From IMG/VR virus record IMGVR_UViG_3300018063_000028, positions 1 to 40,447 of that record: 40,447 nt of DNA, one strand, 5' to 3'. The notes beneath the pieces are model-generated. The model did not search any database and was not told the DNA's origin. It was given only the letters and a program-made list of their open reading frames with translations. This DNA is from a virus. Below, piece after piece: positions 6,664-16,132 of this stretch. The stretch's first letter is position 1. The number at the start of each line of letters is the position of its first letter. A program made the translations under genes and the position numbers.

Positions 6664-8898
6664 TTAGCTCCCTGCTTTGGTTGTTCTGAACGACGGCCCA
6701 GGATAAATTTCCTGCTGCTCGTTAGAGTCTCTGACGACGTTCTGCCTCTTCGGTACGAGAAGAGGAGGCGGCGTTGTCGTCGGTAGCTTTTTTCTCTTTC
6801 CAGCGGTTCTAGGAACTGAACCATCACGAAACTCTTTCGGTCGTACTCCCATCGTAAGAGTCGAGCCTGGTACGTTTGCTTTTTTGATGTCCAGGAAAAT
6901 GTCCGCGTCTTTCTCCGCATCTATGGCTGGTGCAGGAAAGATTTGTTCAGTCGGGTCCATATCCGCGTCAGCGGCCCAAAACGTAAAGTCAGGACGTAGA
7001 AGCGCGAATTGTCGTTTGGTCCACGCCAGAATCGGAGCGAGCGCGGGGTCTGGTGGTAGATGCGTCTCGTCTCCTTGCACTGTTGTGACCGTGTCCAACA
7101 CTCGAAGAACTTCTGTGTCGCGATTGTATACTTCGATCGCGTCTGTCACATTTGTCGCGTCCGGCGCGTACCGTACACGCATCAGGATTTCGTGCGCCGT
7201 CGCGTTCTGTGCTGAAACATAGTCCAGCCAAGGGAATGTTATGTCATCGAACCCGACTTTGATGTCGCTGCCGATGAACTGGCCTCCGACCGGGCTGGCG
7301 GTCATCGGGTGGATGGTGGTGAGCACACTGGTCTCTAGGTCCAACATAAAGGCGCCCACCTCATAGGCGATTCCAACCCCTTGTATCACCTTTCTCGCGC
7401 GGAGAAAGACAGTTCCGACACCCGCCTTGTCCTTGACGAGCCGAGGGATAAACCTCCCGGCGATCTCCCACTGGATAATGTGATTGATTTGTCGAAGAGT
7501 GCGGTTGTAAGTGACTTTGAGTCCTCCCTGAGGAAATGCGCCACTTGGCCCGTATGCCATTTCTAAAGATTTACTGTCAGCAATGTCTACCGTGGTGAAA
7601 AAGGTCGCCGGGTTTCCGATGAAGGTTAAGCGCGTATCCCAACCATCAATAGACTTGCCAAGATGACCGTGAACCCCAATGTTTCCAAAAGCGACTGTGG
7701 GTGCTCCTGCATCACTTCCAGTCCAAACTTCCGGATCGAAACGAGCTATTCCGCACAACTCCGCGCCTAGTGAATCAAAAAGGTGGGTTTGTGCTCCGCG
7801 AAACTGGTGGTATTCTGAGGTGACGGTTTTCGTGATTATCGGCGGACAGGAACGGAAGAGAATGACCCCAAGCGTGTTATTGATTACGAAGACATGAGAC
7901 CTGGCGATCGGGTACGAGAAATCAGAATCAGCGACACCGAAGTCTTCTAGTGTTGGGGTGAAGACGCACTCTGCGCCTTCTACATAAAGTTTTTGGGTGC
8001 CGACGAGGCCGGTCAGCGGGTTGATGATACCAATGCCGTGTTCTTTGTTCATGCAGAGGTCTACTTGAACACTCAAGACAATGAGCAGATCCCCCGCCTC
8101 GTTTACATGCACTTCGTCAATAGTTTGACTTTTGAAGAAGAACGGACTGGTTCCGTCGTGATTGGCTACATTCAAATGGATGGTTCGAGTGATGTCCTGC
8201 GAAGCCGAAGCGGATATATCGCTGATGCTGGTCCCTGTTGAATCCCCGATTCCGCCTGGATGGACTGTGGTTCCCTGAGCCCATTTCGACGACCCGGTCA
8301 TTGCCCCGACGAGACGTACGTCAACTAAGGCCAGATTACTCGCGACGGGACTCTCCGTGCGCACGAACGTCGCGACGGCCGTGGCAGACAGGTGTTTTGT
8401 ACCGCTTGTTCGGTTCAGTTTGAAGATATGATAGAGAGGCGTCTGCCCGATTGTGTAGCTGCCGGGCGTAAACGGTGTTGAAGTTCTGACAACAAAATAC
8501 ACGCCGTCAATTCCGAACTGCACGTAGTCGGGATCGCGCGGGAGCAACTCACGAACTTTGAGTTTTGTGATTTGTTTGCTGTTCCTGAAGTAAACCTCTC
8601 CAGTAGGTACGTCCACGAACAACTCTTCGACGAGTGCTAGTCCCTCCTCCGAAGGTAAGAACACACTGCCGCGTCTGACATTGTAGCTGACGATCCTGAG
8701 TGGGGTATCCAGCTCACGCGTATGAGTCAACCACTGCACGTGCACAACATCCCCTACTTTTGCCTGCGTATCTGCGCCAGGCACCCACACACCGTGTATG
8801 CGGTAGCGGTTGCCCTGCACTCCTTCGACCACTTCCTTCGTGATCTTTGTGCCAACTCTGGCTTCCTGTATCTGAGTGATCGCTCTCGGCGCGGGCAT
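6664..8898 (-). CDS. Large tail/baseplate protein
   Basis: The start chosen is ATG 8898 (MPAPRAITQ), which overlaps the TAA of the previous gene as TAATG. The 744-aa product opens with a small OB-like beta domain (KEVVEGVQGNRYRIHGVWV, then KVGDVVHVQW) that parallels the whole 88-aa protein encoded just before it. The rest is beta-rich with long irregular stretches (for example GVYFVVRTSTPF and FTPTLEDFG). The last 100 residues are proline- and charge-rich, with VPRTAGKRKKLPTTTPPP. No enzyme motif is visible. Context after the tail hub suggests a central tail-tip or fibre component. I do not recognise the family. Confidence 0.65.
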   Translation of the reverse strand: MPAPRAITQIQEARVGTKITKEVVEGVQGNRYRIHGVWVPGADTQAKVGDVVHVQWLTHTRELDTPLRIVSYNVRRGSVFLPSEEGLALVEELFVDVPTGEVYFRNSKQITKLKVRELLPRDPDYVQFGIDGVYFVVRTSTPFTPGSYTIGQTPLYHIFKLNRTSGTKHLSATAVATFVRTESPVASNLALVDVRLVGAMTGSSKWAQGTTVHPGGIGDSTGTSISDISASASQDITRTIHLNVANHDGTSPFFFKSQTIDEVHVNEAGDLLIVLSVQVDLCMNKEHGIGIINPLTGLVGTQKLYVEGAECVFTPTLEDFGVADSDFSYPIARSHVFVINNTLGVILFRSCPPIITKTVTSEYHQFRGAQTHLFDSLGAELCGIARFDPEVWTGSDAGAPTVAFGNIGVHGHLGKSIDGWDTRLTFIGNPATFFTTVDIADSKSLEMAYGPSGAFPQGGLKVTYNRTLRQINHIIQWEIAGRFIPRLVKDKAGVGTVFLRARKVIQGVGIAYEVGAFMLDLETSVLTTIHPMTASPVGGQFIGSDIKVGFDDITFPWLDYVSAQNATAHEILMRVRYAPDATNVTDAIEVYNRDTEVLRVLDTVTTVQGDETHLPPDPALAPILAWTKRQFALLRPDFTFWAADADMDPTEQIFPAPAIDAEKDADIFLDIKKANVPGSTLTMGVRPKEFRDGSVPRTAGKRKKLPTTTPPPLLVPKRQNVVRDSNEQQEIYPGPSFRTTKAGS

Positions 8899-9164
8899 TA
8901 CGCACCCGTTCCTTGAATCACATACGTGCCTTTGGTAGGTCCTGGTCCTACCCATACTGTGTGCCCGACATCAAGGGGGGCGTCGATCGAGGCTTCCGCG
9001 CGCACGATGGACCCGTTCAGATTTAGATAGTACGTGTTGTTCTGGTCGCTGACTTTGCCCACGATCACAGCCTTCAGTATCCAGCCCGCTCCACCGGAGG
9101 AAAACGTGGTGGTCCCTATTGCCCCGGCTTTCGTAACTGCTGTCGTAGCTCGTGGGACTGGCAT
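8898..9164 (-). CDS. Small beta-barrel tail-tip protein
   Basis: ATG at 9164 (MPVPRATT) overlaps the hub stop as TAATG and has GGGGGCAGGGA upstream; a longer frame from 9191 would start inside the hub gene. The 88 residues read as one small beta domain: ILKAVIVGKVSDQNNTYYL, IVRAEASID, GHTVWVGPGPTKGTYVIQG. The opening MPxPRA matches that of the next protein (MPAPRA), suggesting related domains made by duplication. The likely role is a hub-associated plug or spike base in the tail tip. Family not named. Confidence 0.6.
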   Translation of the reverse strand: MPVPRATTAVTKAGAIGTTTFSSGGAGWILKAVIVGKVSDQNNTYYLNLNGSIVRAEASIDAPLDVGHTVWVGPGPTKGTYVIQGTGA

Positions 9165-10966
9165 TATCCCTGCCCCCACGTCTTCGACCAAAAGACCGCT
9201 TTTATTTGCACAAGCGAAGTCGGATTCGACGACTCTTCTGTGTGGACAATTCTGGTGTCGAGAACGAGCATGTTAGGCAAATCCACAGGCGTCACTCCGT
9301 CTTCGTACACCAGGCCGGTGATCTTGAGCATCTGCCCTTTCTTGATCCAGGGAATCTGCGCGGCGACGAACTGGACTTCGTACTCCTGCGCCCCCGATGA
9401 CGCGACCGCCTGATTATAGATCATGTCGATTTGGTCCTGCTTCAGGTTGTCGTTCTTCAGGGAAAAATCCTTAGCCCCTGGTAAATTGTCAATGATCGCC
9501 GCCTTGAACGCTCGCTGTGAATCTGTCGCTGTCTCTACGGGTGCACGACCGGGACCACCAGGACGAACACCGCTACCAGGAGCCGACTGCACAGAATCAA
9601 CAGATGATGTACCGTCGCTGTCGATTGACCATTTCGTCGCACGCGCCCCCCACATTTTAGGACCGTTGTCGCTGAAGACTTGGCTTTCGCGCTTAGTTAC
9701 CTGAAGCTGCGACGCGGGATCGGTCGCATCTCGTTCCTCAGTGACGGTGTCCTGCCCGGTCATGAAGTTGTTGTTGTCGTACACGTTAGTCACCGTAATG
9801 CGTTTCGTCTGTCGAAAGGCAGTAGTAGTCAGCCCTTCAAACGTCTCTTGGATTTCCTCTTCGAGCAGTGTTTGGGAGCCCCGGTCTAGTGGACTGTTTA
9901 TGATGCGGCAATTCGCGTCGAGAATCAAAGGGTCCTGAAGATGCACTACAGTTTCACGGGACACCATGTGGGCGTTTCGCAGGTCTACAACATCGGTCTG
10001 CGAGCCCATGTCCGCTTTGTCAAGAACACGAACTTCCTTGGCGATGGTAGTGCGGAAGTCACCAGCCGTGAATTGATCTCTTATGCCTATCGTCCTGTTC
10101 GCGCTACTCGCACTACAATCCAACACGGCACCAAGTGCCCGAAAGATACGGATGTAGTCGAGAAAGTGTGCACGAATCGTTAGACTGTTCGCCCGCAAAT
10201 CACCGATGGAAACCGTGTTCAACGTGCCCGGCAGCGGACCGAGCGGCCCAGGACTCTCGACGAGTCCCTGCCGCTGACGAATCATCAGCGTCTTACCTTC
10301 AACCCACACGTCAACCTTGAACGGCTCGAAGTGGGTAAAGGGCTCAATGATTTGCTGAATCGCCCCAAGGGCTGGTCCGTTGACTTCCACGTCTTCCCGC
10401 AACACATACTCCGGCGCCTGATAGCTTATGTCGAGTCCGACTCGCGTTGCCAGGTCACGGCAGATGGTGGATGCAAGCCAATGACCCGGCAGGTAGAGCC
10501 GCTCTGTCACTCCCAATATAGGCTGTAGACCGGGCGGCAGAAGCGCAGGGTCGATAGCCGGAGGAGCCACACCGCCGCTCACGTATGAGATGAAGAGTGC
10601 GGTGTCGAGTGCAAACGCCATCGCATCGCGCCCACGCATGCGACCAATCAGCTTGTCCGGCAAGAACTCTAACTCCCACTCGTCCGTCTTGCCCTCCTTG
10701 ACGTGCTTGACTAGATCAGGGTCGCCGAGTGCGTTGATCAGACCGGTGGACAAATCAACCGAATTCGTTCGTGAACGGGCACGCCACTGCTCCGAAGAAG
10801 TGAGTGCCAACTCCCACTGGTCAGACGCCATCTGTACTGATTGGTCAATAGTGAACGCGCTGGCGATTCCATCAGGCCCTACAATGGGCGTGACTGAAAC
10901 CTGAAACCCAAAGTGGTCGTACGTCTCCGGGTTCTGGAATGCGTTTAACTGAAATGCGGTCGCCAT
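9164..10966 (-). CDS. Tail hub protein (gp27/late control D-like)
   Basis: A 600-aa structural protein forming the tail-tip ring. Supporting marks: the GRD motif in MRGRDAMAFALD near residue 110, typical of gp27-like/gpD-like hubs; a first beta domain ahead of it; a middle region with WLASTICRDLATRVG, also usual in hubs; and a C-terminal domain where IPWIKKGQMLKITG, NMLVLDTRIVHTEE and VFWSKTW follow the hub pattern of changing scaling and tail parameters. It is followed by the small beta protein and the 744-aa protein, in the usual hub-then-tip order. ATG 10966 is preceded by GAGG-rich sequence. The fold call is by motif and context. Confidence 0.65.
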   Translation of the reverse strand: MATAFQLNAFQNPETYDHFGFQVSVTPIVGPDGIASAFTIDQSVQMASDQWELALTSSEQWRARSRTNSVDLSTGLINALGDPDLVKHVKEGKTDEWELEFLPDKLIGRMRGRDAMAFALDTALFISYVSGGVAPPAIDPALLPPGLQPILGVTERLYLPGHWLASTICRDLATRVGLDISYQAPEYVLREDVEVNGPALGAIQQIIEPFTHFEPFKVDVWVEGKTLMIRQRQGLVESPGPLGPLPGTLNTVSIGDLRANSLTIRAHFLDYIRIFRALGAVLDCSASSANRTIGIRDQFTAGDFRTTIAKEVRVLDKADMGSQTDVVDLRNAHMVSRETVVHLQDPLILDANCRIINSPLDRGSQTLLEEEIQETFEGLTTTAFRQTKRITVTNVYDNNNFMTGQDTVTEERDATDPASQLQVTKRESQVFSDNGPKMWGARATKWSIDSDGTSSVDSVQSAPGSGVRPGGPGRAPVETATDSQRAFKAAIIDNLPGAKDFSLKNDNLKQDQIDMIYNQAVASSGAQEYEVQFVAAQIPWIKKGQMLKITGLVYEDGVTPVDLPNMLVLDTRIVHTEESSNPTSLVQIKAVFWSKTWGQG

Positions 10967-10988
10967 GGAGCCTCTAGGGCCTCACTTT

Positions 10989-11354
10989 TTAGGGTGCGAC
11001 GTGAATGTCAACGCTGACCAACCAATTGATCGTGGTCGCGGCTACGCCTGTGACTCTAATCCTAAGGTTAGGAGAACTCAGGTCGATGACTGCATCCCAC
11101 AACACCGCCCCTGCGTCTCCCTGCGCAGTGACGATAGCCAAGGCGGCTCCTAGCAAGACCGCTGCCGCCGCCCCCGCCTTCCTGGCTGAGCCGAATAGCC
11201 AGAAGGACTTTCCGGTTCCCTGTCCCGATTGCAGGGCTGTCACCTTGGCCGTGATCGAAACGACAGTGTCATCAGCCACCGCGAACGTGAACGCACTCAC
11301 CTGCACGGCATCGGTCGTTTGAAGCGCTGCAACTTTCCTATCCAGAGAAGCCAT
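10989..11354 (-). CDS. Small fibre-tip or virion beta-sandwich protein
   Basis: A 121-aa protein with an Ala-rich centre (KAGAAAAVLLGAALAIV, residues 59 to 75) that could look like a membrane segment but sits inside a beta pattern: AFTFAVADDTVVSITAKVTA before it and LRIRVTGVAATTINWLVSVDI after it. The last segment is the ending seen in many phage receptor-binding or fibre-tip domains. It lies between the repeat fibre and the hub. Role in host attachment is inferred from position. Confidence 0.5.
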   Translation of the reverse strand: MASLDRKVAALQTTDAVQVSAFTFAVADDTVVSITAKVTALQSGQGTGKSFWLFGSARKAGAAAAVLLGAALAIVTAQGDAGAVLWDAVIDLSSPNLRIRVTGVAATTINWLVSVDIHVAP

Positions 11355-11360
11355 GGCTTT

Positions 11361-14036
11361 TTATGCCCTTCCCGCGCGCTTGATGATCCACGACCGCGCG
11401 CCAATCTCGTCAGTCAAGCATGACATGCAGACCGCCAAGTAGCCGGTCCGCTCATTCTCCCACTCATGCATAAAGTCGTTACCGCACGTCGGACAATGCG
11501 GTTCGGCAGGGCCGAAGGTTGTCACTGTGCCGCCGCTACCGCGCCACTTCCCTGCGCCCGCCTCCGAGTATAGGATGCCGCCGCTAGTCGGATTTGTCGT
11601 CGGTGCAGTCGTCGCGTTGCCGACAAACAGCACCAGGGTGCCGCTACCGAACGAACCGGCCGCGAAGAGTGCGATGTTACCGGCATTCGTCAATGTCAGA
11701 AAGGCGGTCGCGCCAGGGCTGCCCGCTTGAAATAACAAGTCGGTGGCTCCCGAAGCCACTCCTACAGACCAGCGGTCGGTGCCGTTCGTCCGCCAAACTT
11801 CGAAGGCCGAAGTGACGCCCGAGCCCTCGATCGTCAGGACCGGGGCAGTCTTAGTGATAGTCAGGTCGCCGCCAAGCAAGGTGAGGCCCGATGCTACCAG
11901 GATCGCATAGTTGTTCGTCGCGCCGGTCGGGGCCGCAATGCGCAGCGCAGCGGCGGTAGTCGGGGCAATCGCTCCGACTGCGCCCATGTCGATATTGATA
12001 CCGAAAATATTCGTGGTCGCTCCGGCACCGTTCGTGAACGTCGGGGCCACATAGATGCCGGTAAGCTGACTGTGTGTGCCTGAGCCTGCCTCGACGAATG
12101 TTGGGACGAAGATAAGTCCGAAAGCCCCCGCCCCCACTACAGCAGTCAGCGTTGTAGACGCTCGCATCATTTCTGTTTGGGTTGTTCCGGTCCACGCACC
12201 AGCGAGTGTAAACTGCGCGTCGCCACCACCAAGAGACCCTACGGCGGTCTGACCTACTAGGAGAGTCTTACCGGACTGGACACGTAATGCATAGTTGGTA
12301 GTAGCTCCGGTCGGTTCACTGTCGATATTCAGAGAGGCTGCGGCACTCGTCCCGCTTTGAGCTACCAGGGCGGCGACATGAATGCCCGCGAATAGAGTTG
12401 TTGCTGCGGCACCGGCTATAACGGTCGGTTGAACGAAGATACCCGCCAGAATTGGGTGCGTACCGGCTGCTCGTTCTGTCAGCACTGGATTTATATAGAG
12501 GCCAACCAGGCTGCCGTTGTCCCCGGTAGCGGTTAGGGTTTGATCTACTTGCAAAGCCCGCGCGAAGGACTGCGCCGACGCGAATGTGCCTCTGATATAG
12601 AATCCAACCCCATCGTTAATCACACCACCAATAGCGTGCGATCCGGCTGAAGTGATTTCAACACTACCTGCCGCTACCCACAATGAGCGGTTGTTTGTCG
12701 CGCCTGTAGGAGCAGCGTTGATCTTGATGCCAGACGCGTTGGTGGTGGTGCCGATTGAACCGGCGACGAAAGTGTTGACCAAAATACCAGAAAGATCGGT
12801 GACGTTTGCAATATTGCCAGTTACAGAAGGAGCGACTTTAAGAGCCGCAAGGTTGGGGTGTGTACCTGCTCCCGATTCGATCAGGGTAGGACTCAGCACC
12901 AATCCGTATACGTCAAGATTTGACGCTGCTTGGAGTGACATTGCTACTTCTAGTCCGCGTACCTCGAAGACACCCGGGCTAAATGTACCCTTCAAGGTTA
13001 GCTGCGTGCCAGTAACGACAGTGCCACCGATGGCGTGCGGCCCGGCAATGCTGAGGGTCCAAGACCCTGCGCTGTCAATCCGCATTCTCTCTGTGTCGCT
13101 TGTCCCGAACACGACCGGCTGCGCCGCGCTGTGAGAGATGACAAACGGGAACGCGGTCGTAGCAGCCGCAATGAATTTCACTGCTCGACCAATGCCTGCG
13201 TGGGTGCCGCCGTCCGCCGAACCCTGAACAAAGAAGTTCCCGCGCCCGGAGTTTGACTCTATCTGGAAGTCAGTCCGTACAGTCTTCGCCGCGTTCCCGG
13301 CCGCAACGATCGAACCATCGAACTGCACGTTTCCTGTGGGCGCCCACAGAGCGTAGTTAGTAGTAGCACCAGTCGGAGCGTCTAGTTTGATGCCCGAAGC
13401 CACCGTGCCGATCGCCGTAAAGGATGCGACTCGAATACCGACCGTATCGACAGGGGTACCGCCACTAAAGGTCGGAGCGACCCGCAAACCCGCCAGGAGA
13501 GAGGGCGAGCCAAAAGCCACAACCGATCCGTTGATGTTGACGAGATATTCGTCCTGCCCCGAGGCGCCGCTGAGAGTCGAACCAACCTCGAAGGCTCTGC
13601 CTGTGCCAGCAGGCGAGAATGTCCCTGCAATCAAGAACTGTACGTTAGCATTCGTACTTGCGCCCCAAGCGTGCGGTCCGACACCCCCGATCGTGAGACC
13701 GGTTGCACTTTCGATGACCATAGAGTCACCGAGTGAGGATACACCCGTCCACTTCGACAACTTCCCGGCCGTACCTGTCCCACCAACCCCAGAGACCGTC
13801 GTCGAAATTTGAATCTGTCCAGCCGTGATGCTGACCGAAATACCCGTGCCCGCGACGATTGTACGGAATGATGCTTTCGTCGAAGACGCCGGGTTCCACG
13901 TGACAAGGTCACCGTCTGTACCGCCGCCACCGAACACTTCAGAGGCATTCCAATCAGTCGGTTTCACATACGTGTGCGGCCCCACATCGTCCGGCTGCGG
14001 ATTGTTGAAGACGTGATTTATGAGAACTTCAGCCAT
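11361..14036 (-). CDS. Tandem-repeat tail fibre with C-terminal zinc ribbon
   Basis: An 891-aa fibre built from four repeats of about 115 to 130 residues, each closing with PTGAT(T/N)N then an L-x-V strand (PTGAT at 221, 443, 575 and 703) and containing GTHPxLAxxxVxP in three of them. The N-terminus (1 to 110) is a probable attachment domain with HTYVKPTDWNASEVF. An insertion (240 to 330) separates repeats one and two. The C-terminal 45 residues carry CPTC (848, 851) and CMSC (870, 873), a four-cysteine zinc ribbon. ATG overlaps the previous gene as TAATG. Binding of the host surface is the expected role; no enzyme motif is seen. Confidence 0.8.
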   Translation of the reverse strand: MAEVLINHVFNNPQPDDVGPHTYVKPTDWNASEVFGGGGTDGDLVTWNPASSTKASFRTIVAGTGISVSITAGQIQISTTVSGVGGTGTAGKLSKWTGVSSLGDSMVIESATGLTIGGVGPHAWGASTNANVQFLIAGTFSPAGTGRAFEVGSTLSGASGQDEYLVNINGSVVAFGSPSLLAGLRVAPTFSGGTPVDTVGIRVASFTAIGTVASGIKLDAPTGATTNYALWAPTGNVQFDGSIVAAGNAAKTVRTDFQIESNSGRGNFFVQGSADGGTHAGIGRAVKFIAAATTAFPFVISHSAAQPVVFGTSDTERMRIDSAGSWTLSIAGPHAIGGTVVTGTQLTLKGTFSPGVFEVRGLEVAMSLQAASNLDVYGLVLSPTLIESGAGTHPNLAALKVAPSVTGNIANVTDLSGILVNTFVAGSIGTTTNASGIKINAAPTGATNNRSLWVAAGSVEITSAGSHAIGGVINDGVGFYIRGTFASAQSFARALQVDQTLTATGDNGSLVGLYINPVLTERAAGTHPILAGIFVQPTVIAGAAATTLFAGIHVAALVAQSGTSAAASLNIDSEPTGATTNYALRVQSGKTLLVGQTAVGSLGGGDAQFTLAGAWTGTTQTEMMRASTTLTAVVGAGAFGLIFVPTFVEAGSGTHSQLTGIYVAPTFTNGAGATTNIFGINIDMGAVGAIAPTTAAALRIAAPTGATNNYAILVASGLTLLGGDLTITKTAPVLTIEGSGVTSAFEVWRTNGTDRWSVGVASGATDLLFQAGSPGATAFLTLTNAGNIALFAAGSFGSGTLVLFVGNATTAPTTNPTSGGILYSEAGAGKWRGSGGTVTTFGPAEPHCPTCGNDFMHEWENERTGYLAVCMSCLTDEIGARSWIIKRAGRA

Positions 14037-14497
14037 TATGAAATCTCCACTTCGGCCACAGGCATTTGAACGTCCTCTGAGAATCGAGCCGTCCGCAGAC
14101 GCTCGGAATAGATGTCAAACGAAATCATCGCACCCGCAACACCTTCGTATATGTCGAACGACGCCTCGATCCCATTCAACGGTTCCAACGACGAGATGAT
14201 GTCAAAGAATATTGTTCGTGGTGAATTCAACGCTTGAAAGATGTCGAAGGCAATCTGCGTGACATCGGCCACAATATCGGCTGTGCCGCCGAAAACGAAC
14301 CCGCCCGATGCGTTGTAGTTCTTCGAGATTTGGACCTGCGCAGAGCCACCAAAGGCGAGCCCGCCTGTAGGTGTGTACGAGTAGGTAATCGGATCACGGT
14401 TATTCTCTGTGTCAGCGGCACCACCGAAGACAACACCGCCCGACGCCACATAAGTAAAACTGCTGCTAGGAGTGAAAAAAATCCTCAGTGGTCTCAT
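14036..14497 (-). CDS. Short repeat protein of the tail-fibre cluster
   Basis: A 153-aa protein made almost entirely of short repeats. Three copies of a GG-xxFGG unit open it (YVASGGVVFGGAAD, YTPTGGLAFGGSAQ, YNASGGFVFGGTAD). Four copies of an FDI unit follow (AFDIFQ, FFDIIS, SFDIYE, SFDIYS). The alternating Gly and aromatic pattern suggests a beta-helix or a thin beta fibre. It overlaps its neighbours on both sides (ATGA, TAATG) and lies between a lectin-like protein and the long fibre, so it is probably a fibre component or chaperone-like connector. The family name is unknown to me. Confidence 0.65.
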   Translation of the reverse strand: MRPLRIFFTPSSSFTYVASGGVVFGGAADTENNRDPITYSYTPTGGLAFGGSAQVQISKNYNASGGFVFGGTADIVADVTQIAFDIFQALNSPRTIFFDIISSLEPLNGIEASFDIYEGVAGAMISFDIYSERLRTARFSEDVQMPVAEVEIS

Positions 14498-15201
14498 CGT
14501 TCAACCCACGAATACGGCGTCCGTACCAGATCACTGATCTCACTTCGAAGAATCTGACGATGGTAGATATAAAAGAATTTCCACAATGCCAGGTCAGAAA
14601 GCTGTCCACTCCCCGCGTTGTTTTTCCCTAGCATGAATTGGGTGCCGGCATTGACTCTTACATTGTTACTACCGTTCGCTGCACGCAGAATGCCGTTTTG
14701 CCAAATCTCCGCGCCACGCAGACCTTGCGTGAACGCCCAAATATCATCCCCGAACGTGAGTCCGCTAGCAGTAAGTCTGGTGCTACCGCCGGCAGTTCCA
14801 CCATAGTCCCAATAGACCACGTTGTCCGAAAACGGAACATATGCGTCGCATGTGCTCGTGGTGCCTGTTGTGGTTCCAAACGCCACCGAGCCTCGTGCAA
14901 CCGCGTCTGTTTTCTGATATCCCAGGACGATAGAACACGGCCCTGTCGTCAGAAGTTCAGAATCGAGCCCAATGTCTACACGGTCCGTCGTCGCTGTGTG
15001 CTTCCGCGCCGTCCCCGAGTAACCACGAGCACTATTCGGCGCCCACGTTCCTGCAATTAAAATGCCACGAACGTTTCGTACGATATCTGCCACGGAGCCG
15101 TCCATGATGAAGCCGTAGCGCGGTGTCAGAGGATGCCCCTGCATGGGAATCCCCAATACCGGACTACTACCCCAATGTTTCGGCCAAACGTTAATCGCCA
15201 T
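14494..15201 (-). CDS. LamG/concanavalin A-like tail protein
   Basis: The start chosen is ATG 15201 (MAINVWPKHWG), right after the previous stop; the longer frame to 15393 is an overlap artefact. The 235 residues show a jelly-roll pattern: GPCSIVLGYQKTD, RGSVAFGTT, NVVYWDYGG, WAFTQGLRGAEIWQNGIL, GTQFMLGKNN and a closing LSDLALWKFFYIYHRQILRSEI. This is the usual sequence outline of a LamG-type lectin domain, in which a ligand is displayed between two sheets. Such domains in tail clusters commonly bind host glycans. No calcium site can be pinned down. Confidence 0.7.
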   Translation of the reverse strand: MAINVWPKHWGSSPVLGIPMQGHPLTPRYGFIMDGSVADIVRNVRGILIAGTWAPNSARGYSGTARKHTATTDRVDIGLDSELLTTGPCSIVLGYQKTDAVARGSVAFGTTTGTTSTCDAYVPFSDNVVYWDYGGTAGGSTRLTASGLTFGDDIWAFTQGLRGAEIWQNGILRAANGSNNVRVNAGTQFMLGKNNAGSGQLSDLALWKFFYIYHRQILRSEISDLVRTPYSWVER

Positions 15202-15202
15202 T

Positions 15203-15700
15203 TTATGACTGCGCCCACACGCCCTGAAAGATTTTTTTCTGGTTCGTTTCAGAAGCCCGAAACGCAATGCTCGTCTTGTTCTCGACGACAATGCCCCACT
15301 TCTGCGGCATGATACCATCGAACGCCTTTGCCACCGATAGCGGCTCAGACGTAAAAATCGTCTTCGTGACGGTGACATATGCGGCGCACTCAATGACGCC
15401 GATCAGTTTCAACTGCGTCGGGGCGTCGAGCACGATTGCCGCGTCCGTGCCGGTCACACGGTCCGGGTAGATCGGGGTAGTCAAATCCACGGTACCGTAC
15501 GCGTACACGTACACCTTCTTGTCTGAAGCGATCGTACCACCGTCTGCTAGGTCGATTCGCACCTGTACCAAATCATCGAGATGCAGCACGGATGTATTGA
15601 GGATCGCCGTGGACTCCCGCGCCGCGTTGTTCGCCAGCGACGCGAGGGTGCACGTGATCGCTTGGGCTTCTGAATCGTACTCGGCCTTGATCCTGGCCAT
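15203..15700 (-). CDS. Virion-associated hypothetical protein
   Basis: ATG at 15700 (MARIKAEYD) follows the previous stop by one base. The 165-aa beta-rich product has a strand pattern around KVYVYAYGTVD and AAYVTVTKTIFTSEP and ends with KWGIVVENKTSIAF and a short KKIFQGVWAQS tail, an ending that recurs in fibre-cluster proteins of tailed phages. It is likely part of the tail tip or fibre attachment. I do not know the family name; only composition and context support the call. Confidence 0.55.
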   Translation of the reverse strand: MARIKAEYDSEAQAITCTLASLANNAARESTAILNTSVLHLDDLVQVRIDLADGGTIASDKKVYVYAYGTVDLTTPIYPDRVTGTDAAIVLDAPTQLKLIGVIECAAYVTVTKTIFTSEPLSVAKAFDGIMPQKWGIVVENKTSIAFRASETNQKKIFQGVWAQS

Positions 15701-15701
15701 C

Positions 15702-16109
15702 TTACGCTCCTGTAATCTTTGGAGTGATTGCGATGTTGTCGCCGAGCACAGCGATAGCGTACGGTCCGTCCGTGAACCGTTCGGCCCACAGCAAAATACC
15801 GCTCGTCGCGCCCAGGACATAATATCCGTAGGACAACTCTGCCGCTTGATTCGCCGTGGACGTAAACGTCTGCACCGCGAACGTCCCTGTCGTCACTCCC
15901 GCTACTGTGGCAACTGTCCAGCTTGAGCCAGTCAATGACTTCTGCGCGTATCCGGTCCATGTCGCTTCAGTGAAGTCGCCGAGCACCGAGCCCTCGACTG
16001 GTGTGTAATCGTTCTTGAACAGACGCATGATTTGATTTTCAGGCGTCAACTTGTTCAGCGCATAGCTGAGCAGTTGAACTTCGCCAACGTCCGGAACTAG
16101 CAGTGCCAT
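15702..16109 (-). CDS. Tail-fibre cluster protein
   Basis: A 135-aa protein opening MALLVPDVGEVQLLSYALNK and with a TPVEGSVLGDFTEATWTGY segment. The LVPDxGE opening and FTEAxxxGY motif recur in small phage proteins encoded beside fibres. A beta-rich remainder ends AVLGDNIAITPKITGA. GAGGT precedes the ATG. Role in the virion is likely but unspecific. Confidence 0.55.
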   Translation of the reverse strand: MALLVPDVGEVQLLSYALNKLTPENQIMRLFKNDYTPVEGSVLGDFTEATWTGYAQKSLTGSSWTVATVAGVTTGTFAVQTFTSTANQAAELSYGYYVLGATSGILLWAERFTDGPYAIAVLGDNIAITPKITGA

Positions 16110-16132
16110 GATGTTACCTCAGCCTTTCCATT

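Noticed and set aside
9190-9205. AATAAAAG similar to part of the late-promoter motif
   Set aside because: Shares only eight bases and sits inside the hub gene, with a different surrounding sequence.
10989-11354. Holin reading of the 121-aa protein because of its Ala-rich centre
   Set aside because: The stretch lies within a beta-rich pattern and between fibre and hub genes; a better holin candidate exists at 24929 to 25219.
11361-14036. CRISPR-like repetition
   Set aside because: The repeats are long, diverged and in frame with the fibre protein; no short identical repeats with unique spacers occur here or elsewhere.
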